From assembly GCF_000313135.1 (NCBI RefSeq), contig NW_004457722.1, positions 13,493 through 44,911 of the forward strand: a stretch of 31,419 nt of DNA, in the 5' to 3' direction. A model generated the notes under the pieces. That model did no database searches and had not been told where the DNA came from. It worked only from the letters and a program-made list of their open reading frames with translations. Origin of the DNA: Acanthamoeba castellanii str. Neff (taxonomy: Eukaryota > Discosea > Longamoebia > Acanthamoebidae). This document shows, piece after piece, positions 1-9,085 of the stretch; within the stretch, counting starts at the first letter, position 1; each line of letters begins with the position of its first letter. Both the position numbers and the translations under genes were made by a program.

Positions 1-54
1 GTTTGTTCTCTTTCTTAAAATCTTCATTTTTTTTAATATTAAAAATCATTGCAG

Positions 55-126
55 GGCGGTGGTAGTGATGACCAAGGCCGTGAGGTTGAGAGAGAAGAGA
101 ACTATTTACTTGGGGAGCAAGGTATG
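55..126 (+). CDS. possible last exon of a gene entering from the left (partial)
   Basis: A long pyrimidine/T-rich stretch (about 1-50) ends in TTGCAG at 49-54, a good 3' splice site. One base later an open frame reads AVVVMTKAVRLREKRTIYLG, three more residues and a TGA at 124-126. That gives about 23 residues of a basic C-terminus, ending 15 bases before the stop of the minus-strand regulator, a normal convergent layout for such compact DNA. An alternative reading, an internal exon 55-121 with donor GTATGA, would have to run on antisense through the regulator and is less likely. The family cannot be named. It could also be chance, because only 24 codons are visible. Confidence 0.33.
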
Positions 127-140
127 AGAAGGGTGGTGGT

Positions 141-3062
141 TTAGGCGTCGGTGTCGAACCAGCCGTTGCCGGTGTGCTGTTGCTGGGAATGCGAGGGCGC
201 GGGCGGCGTCTGCTGGAGTTCCTTCAGCCACGAGTACTCGTTGCCGCCGCTCCCCGGTGGTTGTTGGTGGTGCAGTGGCGGCGGGTTGGCGTTGGACGTC
301 GTCGACGTCAAAATGGCCAACGATGAGGAAGAAGACGTTAACGACACCGTGCCGCCAGAAGGAGTGGTCGGCACGCTGTAGGAGGGAAGAGAGGGCGAGG
401 GCGGGATGAGTTGAAGGAGGAGCTCCTGCAGATCGATCCGATCGTCGACAGCGCCGGAGAACAGGGGCGAAGGCGCCGACGCCGCCGATGACGACGACGA
501 AGAGTGCGGGTAGGGAGGCATCGAGTTGTGGTGCTGCTGCTGGTTCTGCGATTGGCGAGACTCGAACGACGGGACCTGCTGCTGCTGCTGTTGCTGATGC
601 TGCTGCTGCTGTTGCTGTTGCTGTTGCTGATGCTGATGCTGATGCTGCTGGTGGTGGGCGAAGGAGGGGTAGTTATTCGCACTGGGCGGCGCGGGTAGCG
701 ACTGAGGCGGCGGTGGCGGTGGCGACACGAAGTTGGAGTTGTCGCTGCCCGTCCCTGGCGTGGCGCAAGACGAGGAGGCGGAGGCGGAGGGGGAGGAGCT
801 GGCTGGCGACGACGTGAAGTGTCCAGACGACGTGTTGGTCTGCGGCCTGTTCGCGGTGGAAGGCGCGTGAGCCCACGCGACGGGAGGCGTCCAGTCGAGC
901 GACAAGTCCTCGCCTCGGATGTTCAGCTCAGTGTAGGAGTCCACCACGGTCACGCACCACCGAATCTGCGCAATGGGCGTGAGACACAAAAGAACGAAAG
1001 CGATTGAGGTTTGGGGGGGGGCTTACATAGCCGAGTTCGTTGTAGAAGGCCTGATGTCGGCAGGTACATTGGAACACCCGACCATCTTTGCGTCGCATCA
1101 TGACCTGGAGCGCAAACGGCTCGCTGATCGTTTGCGGGGCGCTCTGGAAGAGTTTGGAGAGCATCTCCTTCTTCGCTTGCTCGTCCACACACGTGACCTT
1201 GTTCACATTCCTCCCCAGCAACTCGTTCTGTAGGAGCAAGGAGTCAGCCAAAGGCAGAGAATAGAAACGTGTCGGCGCGTCTGAGCGGGTGGGCGGTAAG
1301 GTACCAAGGCGTATCCCGACAGCTCAGCAAACGAGTTATTTACAAAAATGAAGATCGGCGGCGATGAGTCCTCGCCAATGTACTGCGATATGACTCGCAG
1401 GGCGTAGAACGGTTTCCTGTTGTGGAGGCCACAGGGTGTAAGCGACGCCAGCAGCAACGTGTGTGAGGGGGGGAGGGGCTGGTACCGTGCGTCGTTGATG
1501 ACAAACGTAGAGGGCGAGACCGAGTAGTCCAGGAGGAAGGGCATGCGGTTGAGAATCTCGGCCAACGCCGCTGCCGTCAAGGTGGGCTCCGCTGCGGTGG
1601 ACGCCGACGACGACCCGGAAGACGCCGCCGTGGAGGAAGAGGAGGAGAGGCTGGAGGGCGAAGGGGAGGAGGAGGAGACGACTTGGAGCAGCTGCTGCTC
1701 GGTCTTGTCCTGCCGCTTCACCACCTTGTTGAGCTGCTTCCGCATCTCGCGGTTGTGCTGCTTCACCTCGCGCAGCTCCTCGAGCACCAGCGACAAAATT
1801 CCCTCCAGCACGTCCTCGCGCTTTCGCTCAGCTGTGTTCGTGTTGGCGCCGCCGCCGCCGGGGCGGAGTAGCGTGGACGACAGGGAGCCCAGCAGCGATT
1901 GATTCGAATCGAAGGAGGAGAGCGGCGACGACGAGGAAGAGGAATAGGGCGACGACGGTGGCGACGATGAAGAGGAGGAGGACATGTCGAGGGACATGGC
2001 CGCCGCTGATGTCGCAGACAAGGAGGACGAGGAGGAGGAGGAGGCGCCGTGAAGCGAATAGGAGAAGGAGGAGGAAGAGGAGGAGAAGGTCTCGTGCGGC
2101 ACAGAGGTGGCGAGCGAAGACTCGGCGAGCCCGAAGAAGGAGGAGGAGATGTTGCTGATCCGCTCCGAGTGGGAGTGGTGTTGGAGGTTGGACGCCGCGG
2201 TCCGCGACACCGACACCATTGACGACGACGCGGCGGCAGCAGCAGCGGCGGTCGTGGCGGCGGACACCTGGAAGGGGTCGAACGGGTCGAAGGCGAGCGA
2301 CGGCATGCGTATCTTGAACCCTGTTTTGTGTCAACAACAAGAGCAACGTGATGAGCTATCAACATCAACCGAACGGGAACCATGGTGCTGACAATGATGC
2401 CTGGCGCGCCTCAGAGGATACACGCACCCTCTGCGGGTTCGATTCGAGGTCGCTTGGCGGACGGCATTGTGGCGGCTGATTGCCATTCGTTCGTGGCCGG
2501 TCGCGTAGTCTTGCGCGTCGTGCCGACATCGGCGTCGTTGGACGAAGCGTCCTCGGCCTCATGAGGCATCAATGGTGCTCGTGCCGACGACGTGCTCTTC
2601 GTTCTGTGTCTGCCGCTGCTCTTTTCGTTGTTGTTGTTGTTCGAGTTTGACTTGCGCGGCCGCCCGCGCTTTCGCATCTCGACGTCGGCACAGAGGTGCG
2701 CCTTGCCGATGGCGATGCATCGTCGACATGGTCGTGTGCTGGGAACACGCACGCAGGCAAAAGAAGAGAAGAACGCACACGGCCCGCGCAGAAGTCAGCT
2801 CTCGTTCCAGGCAGCGGGTGTGATGATTGGGTGAGGGTGTTCACGGGAAGCCTCATGTGCTAGAAAATGAGCGACAACCGGAGATTGTACACAGCAACAC
2901 CGTGTGATCATAGGTTTTGTGCGTGGTGGCTGACATGTTGCTTCGCTGGTGCTTGGTGTGCGGGGGGGGGGCAAACCTTTCGCACGCGGTGTGTGAGAGC
3001 CGGCAGAGGTTGCAGGCGCGACCTATCTGTTGCTTGCTGTTGTTGGCAGTGGCCTGCTCCAT
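141..3062 (-). CDS. Zn(II)2Cys6 / PAS-like transcription regulator 1 (789 aa model)
   Basis: Probable sequence-specific DNA-binding regulator in the nucleus. Coding exons: 3062-2977, 2738-2428, 2320-1486, 1416-1305, 1227-1027, 965-141; all phases close. The N-terminus holds six cysteines (C17, C20, C27, C33, C36, C45), CX2CX6CX5CX2CX8C, the fungal binuclear zinc cluster, followed by the basic motif KRGRPRK. A Ser/Ala-rich linker, a coiled coil (about 295-343, around EELREVKQHNREMRKQLNK) and a PAS-like domain (about 388-525, with KPFYALRVISQY, PPIFIFVNNSFAELSGYAL and IRWCVTVVD) follow. The tail is low complexity with a Gln/His tract and a DLQELLLQL motif. The start at 3062 puts the cluster at residue 17, as in the paralogs. 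Cluster plus PAS resembles yeast Ert1/Rds2; target and ligand are unknown. It lies in tandem with the next regulator on the same strand. Confidence 0.85.
576..651. repeat. CTG/CAG microsatellite coding a Gln/His tract
   Basis: CTG, TTG and ATG units on the plus strand read CAG, CAA and CAT on the coding minus strand and give runs of glutamine broken by histidine in the tail of regulator 1. CAG/CAA mixing within the tract suggests that it is long-standing rather than a recent pure expansion. Confidence 0.9.
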
Positions 3063-3775
3063 CGGGCGCGGGAGTGCGGGCAACAACAGAAGAACGGGGA
3101 AGTAAAGGGAATGGGAGGGGCGAGAGGGGTGAGTGGAGAGGAAGCCACGACCGGTGGGCGGGCAGAAGCCGGAGAGGAGAAGAAGAGAAAGAAAAGGGAG
3201 CCTAGAAGTGCAATGGAGGCCACAAAAAGGATGGAAAAGCTTGGTTGCCTTGCGCAACTGTGACTCTCCACGGTCTTTTCAAATTATAATTATTTATCTG
3301 TTATTTATAATTATTTGTTTTTCTCTAGTCGTTGTCGCGCAAAGAAGCTCGGGTCATGAGGCGTTCGTGAGGTACCTCCTGGTTCAACATGGCGGTGGCT
3401 CCTTCGCCGCCGCTTAGCGCCGTTTTTAGCGGGCAGGTGTCTGCACACACACTCTCCCCTCTTCGGGTGTGTGGTTCCTCTCCTCTCGAGAGAAGCCTTG
3501 TCTGACAGACCCCGCGGTGTCTTCAACGTGGCGTCTGGCTCCGGGTATTTTGAGCATAATTCAGAAAATTCGAGGAAGCAAAAGGGACCGGGAGAAAAGT
3601 CAGGCAAATAGCGAATTTTGGACCAATCGCAAAAAAAGAAAAAGTTGCTGGCCAATGGCAGAATAGTGCGCAGGATCCAATCATCTGGATAGTCAGCTAT
3701 TTCGCCGAGAGCCTGGAGATGGCATTACCCCATTGGGGGTAAATCGGTCCATGGAAGTTGGGCCTTCTGGGACGG
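3063..3775. promoter_or_regulatory. spacer between regulators 1 and 2, upstream of regulator 1
   Basis: This 713-base spacer holds the 5' flank of regulator 1 (starting at 3062) and the 3' flank of regulator 2 (stop at 3776). I see no supportable gene. An AT-rich island at about 3280-3320 carries a 12-base word, TTATAATTATTT, twice (3284-3295 and 3305-3316), 21 bases apart. CCAAT words occur near 3622, 3650 and 3677. Promoter function is inferred from position and composition only. Confidence 0.4.
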
Positions 3776-6736
3776 CTACCAGGGCTTGAGGGTGCCCAGT
3801 CGGGGCAGACCGCCCGCACCACCAGCACCGCCCCGCGCTCCCGGTGGTGCCGCGGCTGACGGGCGGTGCTGCTCGAGGCCGCCCGGCGAAGACGACGAAG
3901 AGAGCGCCTTCTTGCCAAAGTCCGGGAGCCAAGGCTGTTGTTGTTGTGCGTCGAGCGGTCCTCCTCGCTGGCCGCCAGAGCTCCCCGCGTAGACGAGGCC
4001 GCCGCCGACGCCGTCCTTGAGGAGCCACGCGAAGTCGCCGGTGCCCACGGGCGGCGAGGGGATCGGCGCCGCGAAGTTGGAGAGCAGCTCGCCCAGGTCG
4101 TACGATCGATCGCCCAGCTTGCGCTTGCCTGTCACCTGGGCGCCACCCGCCCTGACCGCCGCCGCGGGGTCCTTGCTGTGCGCGTCGCCGCCGTTGGTCG
4201 TCGTGGAGGTCGTGGCGACCGGGGCGCCGGGCTGCTGCTGGCTCGGAGCCAATCGGTTGTTGGGCGGCAGGGAGGCGCGCAGCGTGGCCAGCGGCAGAGG
4301 GCCGCTGCTCGCCATGTTGGAGTAGGCGGACCACCACTTGGGCAGCCCGGGCAGCCAGGTCATGGGCGCTTCGGCCGAGGCGGGCGCCTCTTCGATCCCC
4401 TCGATGACCGTCACCGTCCATCGTATCTTTGGGGAAGGGGAAGGGGGGGAGAGAGAGTCAGTACGTGCAAGTCATCGCCGAGAGGGAGCGGGTCGGGCGT
4501 ACCACTCCGTTTTCGGAGAAGAAGAGTTGGATGCGTGAAGAGAGTCTGATCATCTTTCCATCCTTGGGTACGCATAGAGGCGAGAGAGGGACAATGTCGC
4601 TGATCAGGGAGCTGGTCCTGGAGTGTGCGTCGCGTTGACCGCAGAAATGCGTTAATTGTCGGGCCGAGCCATTGTATCAAAAATATATCATAATAGAATA
4701 GGCGCTTGGTGAGCAGTGCACCTGTTGTACAGGACGGGGAGGAACTGCTTCTTGATCTTCTCGTCGGGCACGATGATCTTCGACAGCGGACATCCGAGCA
4801 GCTCGTGCTGGAAACACCAACGACAATGAAGTGTCAGCTCAGCTGCATGGGCGAAAGGCGATAATTCAGGCCAGCTGCCACGTACTAAGGAGTAGTTGAT
4901 GAGCTGGCAGAACGGCGGGTTGGCGGCGATGACCATGGGCGGGTTGCTCTCCTCGCCCACAGCCGAGTCCATCGTCCGCACGGCCAAAAACGGTTTGCTG
5001 AAGTCGTGGCACCGCAAAGGTCAGTGGCCGTGGACTATCGTGCGTGCGTGCGTGCGTGCGTGCGGTGTGTGTGTGTGTCGTACTTGAGGTCGGTCACAAC
5101 AAAGGGAACGTCGCTCGATGCCAGGTTATAGGAGGAAAGGAAGGGGAAGCTGGAAAGGATCTCTACGCGGGAGGTGGCGAGCGAAGGCGGTAGAGGCGGA
5201 ACGCCCGTGAAAGACGTTGTAGTCGTAGTCGATGATGACGAGGATAATGAGGATGAGGATGAGGATGAGGATGACGAAGAAGATAGAGACGGCGAAGAAG
5301 TGGAACCAGACGAAGAAGCAAAGGAGTTGGAGGGAGATGACGTGGCGCAGGGAGACCGAGGCGAGGAGAAGGAGGGCTGTTTGGGCGCCGGCTGGCTGTA
5401 CGGCGTCGTGCCTGAGGAGAGGGCGGCTAATCGGTCCTCGAGCTCTCGTCGCTCCTTGTCCATGCGATGCTGTGTCTCCTGCAGCTGGCCGATGTCGTTC
5501 TTGAGCTTCTTCACCGTCCGTCGGAACTCGTCCTTCATGCTGGTGTTGGTCTGCTTCAGGTCCTTGACCTCCTCGACCAGGAACGAGAGCAGCGACTCGA
5601 GGTAGGGATTCGAGTTGGCCTTGCCCAGGTGGTCCGCCGCCGCCGCTGCCCCCTTGCCAAGCATCGGCGCCTCGACGTCCTTCAGGCCTCGCGAGAGCTT
5701 GCCGGCCTCGCCCATGGGCGTCGCGCCGGCGCTCGTGGCCAGCGGTAACCGCAGGGGCGGAGGGAAGTTGGGAAGGAACGGACGAGCGGTGGCTGCAGTT
5801 GCCAGCGGGGTCTGCCGAGGCTGAGCGCCGGTGCCGGATGGTGATGGCGACGAGGTGGTGGAGGAAGAAGAGGCGGCGGAGGCGGAAGAGGCGAATGTGC
5901 TGTTGAACGGCGGGAGGGGGAACTTGGGCATCGGCAGCGGCAGCGGGTGGTCGGAGGAGGAGAGCGGCGGCAGGGAGATGGCCACCTTGGCGAGCGGGGT
6001 GAAGGCGGAGGCGAGGTTGGGGAAGCGCGCCGGCGGGACGGACGTCTGCCGAAGTGGTCGAAGCGTCGGCTGCGCAGGCGACTGCGCGGTGTGTGCAGCT
6101 GGTGGTTGATGCGGCTGAGTAGCAGTAGCGGCAGGCTCCTGCTTTGTCGCTGTTGCTGCTGTTGATGATGATGATGATGTTGAAGTGGGACCAGCTGTCG
6201 TGCCTGATCCAGTTCCTGGCGCGCTGTCGGTGGGAGCCGCTCCTGACACCGACGCCGGCCCTGAAGAAGAAGAAAAAGAACAAGAAAGAGAGTGAGCGTA
6301 AGTGCCAAAGTTGGCAACGGGCACGAGCAGAGAACGAAGAACGAAGGGAGCGGGCGGCGAGTGAGTACCGTCCAGCCGAGCCTTCTTGATGCTGATGGTG
6401 GTTAGCCCGTTCTCGAGCGACTTTGACTTGCCGCCCTTGGGCCGACCGGGCCGCTTGCGCTCGATGTCCACGCAGTCCTCATCTTTGCCCAACGTCGTAC
6501 AACGCCGGCAAGGGCGTTGTCTGTCGGTGATTGGGCGTTATACGAGGGTCCCCACCGAAATCGCATCACATCAGATTGTGGCGATTGTGATTATGGACCC
6601 AGTTCCGCAGCATGGCGCAATTGCGGCAAGATGATGAATCGAAATTGAAGAAGGTGATGATGGCAACGATTTCATACCCATCACAAGCTGTATGGGCGAT
6701 CCGACACGGCCCACACGCGCCACGAGATTTGTTCAT
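3776..6736 (-). CDS. Zn(II)2Cys6 / PAS-like transcription regulator 2 (783 aa model)
   Basis: Paralog of regulator 1 with the same layout. Coding exons: 6736-6678, 6520-6369, 6260-5084, 4997-4886, 4807-4722, 4617-4503, 4426-3776; phases close. The zinc cluster is C8, C11, C18, C24, C27, C36 (CGPCRIAHTAC then RPCRRCTTLGKDEDC), followed by the basic stretch RKRPGRPKGGKS. The linker is rich in Pro, Ser, Thr and Ala. A coiled coil spans about 287-347, a PAS-like domain about 437-578 (KPFLAVRTMD, HELLGCPLSKI, IRWTVTVIEG), and the tail holds YDLGELLSNF. An in-frame ATG upstream at 6829 would add 31 residues. I prefer 6736 because the paralogs start close to the cluster. It is divergent from regulator 3 across 6737-7494. 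Its DNA target is not known. Confidence 0.85.
5039..5080. repeat. (TGCG)n(TG)n simple repeat in an intron
   Basis: About six TGCG units followed by TG units lie inside the intron of regulator 2 that splits the PAS coding region (5083-4998). On the transcript it reads as CA/CGCA repeats directly after the donor GTACGACACAC. Confidence 0.9.
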
Positions 6737-7494
6737 CGCGATGCTACGACGTGTATTGTGCGATTTGCCACGCAAACGGGTGCAAGCACTCTCGGCCACG
6801 ACTGACAACAGTTGGGGTTGAGAGAGCACAACGCGTTGGCCTGCGGCGAGGAAACCGTCCGTGCCGCTTCTCCCGGATTGGCGGAGGGAAAAATCGAAAC
6901 CGGGATTTTAGTCCGCTTTTCTCTTGCGCTGCCGGGAAAAAAGCAGACTGCTGCCTGAAATTGTTCCACCCGCCCGAAAACTGCTTTGCCTATTCTGCGC
7001 CCGCACCCAAGGCGACGAGCGGTGGTCACTGTTCGTGTGGCGGAGGACTGTTGAGAAAGCTTCTCCTTTGTCTCCCTCTTCTCGGCCTTCATCCGGGCGT
7101 TTTGGGCGAACCGACTGCGCCTCGCCTCGCCTGGGAAAGTTTCCGCCGCGGAGTACTCGGAGGATTGATATCTAATTGTTGTCGACCCCTGGGCGGAAGA
7201 TTGCGCGGATGCGTTCGTACGATTCTCGCGCGATTACATCTGCAGCGTCCGCCAACCGCATTATTCCGCCCTTTCCCGCCGCTGACACAGAGAGATAGCC
7301 CCCAGACCACACTTTTTCACCATCTCCAGCTGAAAGAACAAAACACACCTTAGGTGCCCCCTGGCAAGAACAATCAGTGGAAGAAACCACATCTAGGCAC
7401 GGATTGGGGAAGAAAAGAAGGCGCATCAGTCGGGAAGAAGAAAAGCAAGGAAGGATTGTTACGACAAAAGTGCGAGAAAACGACGTCGGTCATA
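6737..7494. promoter_or_regulatory. shared divergent spacer between regulators 2 and 3
   Basis: The two inner regulators are transcribed away from each other from this 758-base region, so it should hold both promoters. There is no convincing coding frame with splice sites. It contains AT-poor blocks, a GGATTGGCGG word near 6878 and A/T-rich patches such as GGGAAAAAAGCAG near 6940. No TATA box in a convincing position was seen on either side. Confidence 0.45.
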
Positions 7495-8781
7495 ATGCAA
7501 ACAGAGCAGCCTCCAGCTGGAGATGGGCCGGCAGCATCGGCTGGAGGCCCTAATCGTCCCTACAAGCGACCCGCATGCAACTCCTGTCGGGTGGCGCACG
7601 TTGCTTGCGAGAAGTACCTTCCCTTCTTCATAATCTCTCACAATAGCAATTCGTATTTGGAGCGGCCTTAGATTAACGATTTTCCATCATCTGCCGACGT
7701 GAATTTATCTGGTAGTGCTAGGCCATGCCATCGATGCAATCTTCTGGGAAAGGGGGAGGTATGCCAAGATGCAAATGTGAAGAAGAGGGGGCGGCCCAGA
7801 AAGAGCGCTGCGCCAGGAACCCCCAAAGGCTCTAAAACGGACGAAGACCCCTCCCCTTGCTCCAAACGAGCCCGCACAGGTACTCCCCCCTTCAATTTCT
7901 CTCCTCCCGATAACTGCTTTTGATTTGTTTGATTTGTGGGAGCTTCGTCGTGTCTCGCACGTGAACGCTTTTTGGAAATTATATTGGTTTTCCTATCTCA
8001 ACACTATTGGCCGGGAGAGGGTGAGGTTGATGATGTTTCTGACGCGTCAGTTGTTTCGTTTCTAGGCTCGGAACCGAAGCACGCGCTGCCTGCCGTACTG
8101 CCTCGGCCGACTGCGGCTGCCACAACCACGCCGGGCACCACCTCGCCGAACGATTCTGCGATCGGTCACCACTCGCCGCCACCGAGCGCTGCAGCTCCAT
8201 CCGAGATCCCTCGTCTCCCTCCACCCTCTTCCCTTCTTCGACTCGGGCAGCAGCCCGACTTCCCCTCCACCCTCTCTTCGACCGCTCTTCCGCCGCTCCC
8301 TCCTCTTTCCGCCGCTCCCGCCGCTCCTTTCCTCTACCCCTCCTTCATCATCTCCCTCTTCCAGAACGCTGCCGGCATCACTCCACTCGGAACCTCAACC
8401 TCTCCACCACCGCAGCCGCAGCAGGTGCAGCAGGCCTTGGCCGCGGCTTCGCTTCCCCGAACGACCGCCGCTCCCGCAGCAGCAGCAGCGCCATTACCGA
8501 CCACCACTCCGACTGCGTCACCGCCGCAATCCACCACGCCATCCACGACCCCGCCCACGTCCTCCTCAGCATCGGCATCAGCGGCGGCGGCTGCGCATCC
8601 CAACGGTGGGTTCACGGAGGCCAACCTGATGCACATCCTCGACTCGATCAAGGAGATCCGAGAAACGAACGAACAGCTGAGGAAGGAGATGACCGAGATC
8701 AAGAGCGAGAACGCCCTCCTGAAGCGGGAGAAGGAGGAGCTGCGCGCCAAGCTGCAGGAGCACTTGGCGCTCAAGCACTGA
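7495..8781 (+). CDS. short Zn(II)2Cys6 regulator 3 without PAS domain (332 aa model)
   Basis: Coding exons: 7495-7613, 7716-7879, 8066-8781; phases close. The cluster is C28, C31, C38, C44, C47, C56 (CNSCRVAHVAC, then RPCHRCNLLGKGEVC), followed by KKRGRPRKS. A Pro/Ala/Thr-rich linker (about 95-275) leads to a long coiled coil (about 277-332, with KEIRETNEQLRKEMTEIKSE) that runs to the stop after HLALKH. The first two intron positions and phases match regulators 1 and 2. The frame ends cleanly after the coiled coil, and no PAS-like sequence follows before regulator 4 starts at 9086. The protein keeps DNA-binding and dimerisation parts and lacks the putative sensor domain and the tail. It could compete with or heterodimerise with its paralogs (inference). 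Confidence 0.8.
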
Positions 8782-8805
8782 CGCGCGTCGAACACGCTTC
8801 TGTTA

Positions 8806-8841
8806 CACATAATGCACACACACCACATAATGCACACACAC
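8806..8841. repeat. perfect tandem duplication of an 18-base unit
   Basis: CACATAATGCACACACAC occurs twice head to tail (8806-8823 and 8824-8841), 25 bases after the stop of regulator 3, in its probable 3' UTR. The rest of the 304-base spacer 8782-9085 shows no gene; it should hold the regulator 3 terminator and the regulator 4 promoter. Confidence 0.9.
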
Positions 8842-9085
8842 CCTTCCCGCCAAACTCCATGGCTTCCTTCTTCCACGAGCCTCGCGAGGTGGCTTCGTCA
8901 GCTTATTGGGCGTGGTCGGTGAAGAAGTTGAAGAGTACCACCAATTTGCCAGGCGGTGATCTGGGCAAGAAAGGAAAGGACCCGAAAAAGCCCGGCAGTT
9001 CTCGTCACGCAACCATCACCCACCATCATCCGGTTCAGCGTGGGCCTTATTCGGCGTGCTGTCTTGTTCTTGTGGTTGTTGGGAG

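Noticed and set aside
338..682. Long open frames antisense or out of frame to the regulator tails, rich in Ser/Arg
   Set aside because: They are shadows of CAG/CTG and GC-rich coding repeats and have no splice-consistent or family support.
5174..5605. Plus-strand acidic open frame with a Glu/Asp repeat
   Set aside because: It is the complement of the poly-Ser and coiled-coil coding region of regulator 2, which is supported by conserved domains and splice sites.
8334..8876. Minus-strand 180-aa open frame with Cys- and Gly-rich stretches
   Set aside because: It is antisense to the Pro/Ala linker and coiled coil of regulator 3; the sense frame has a matching paralog structure.
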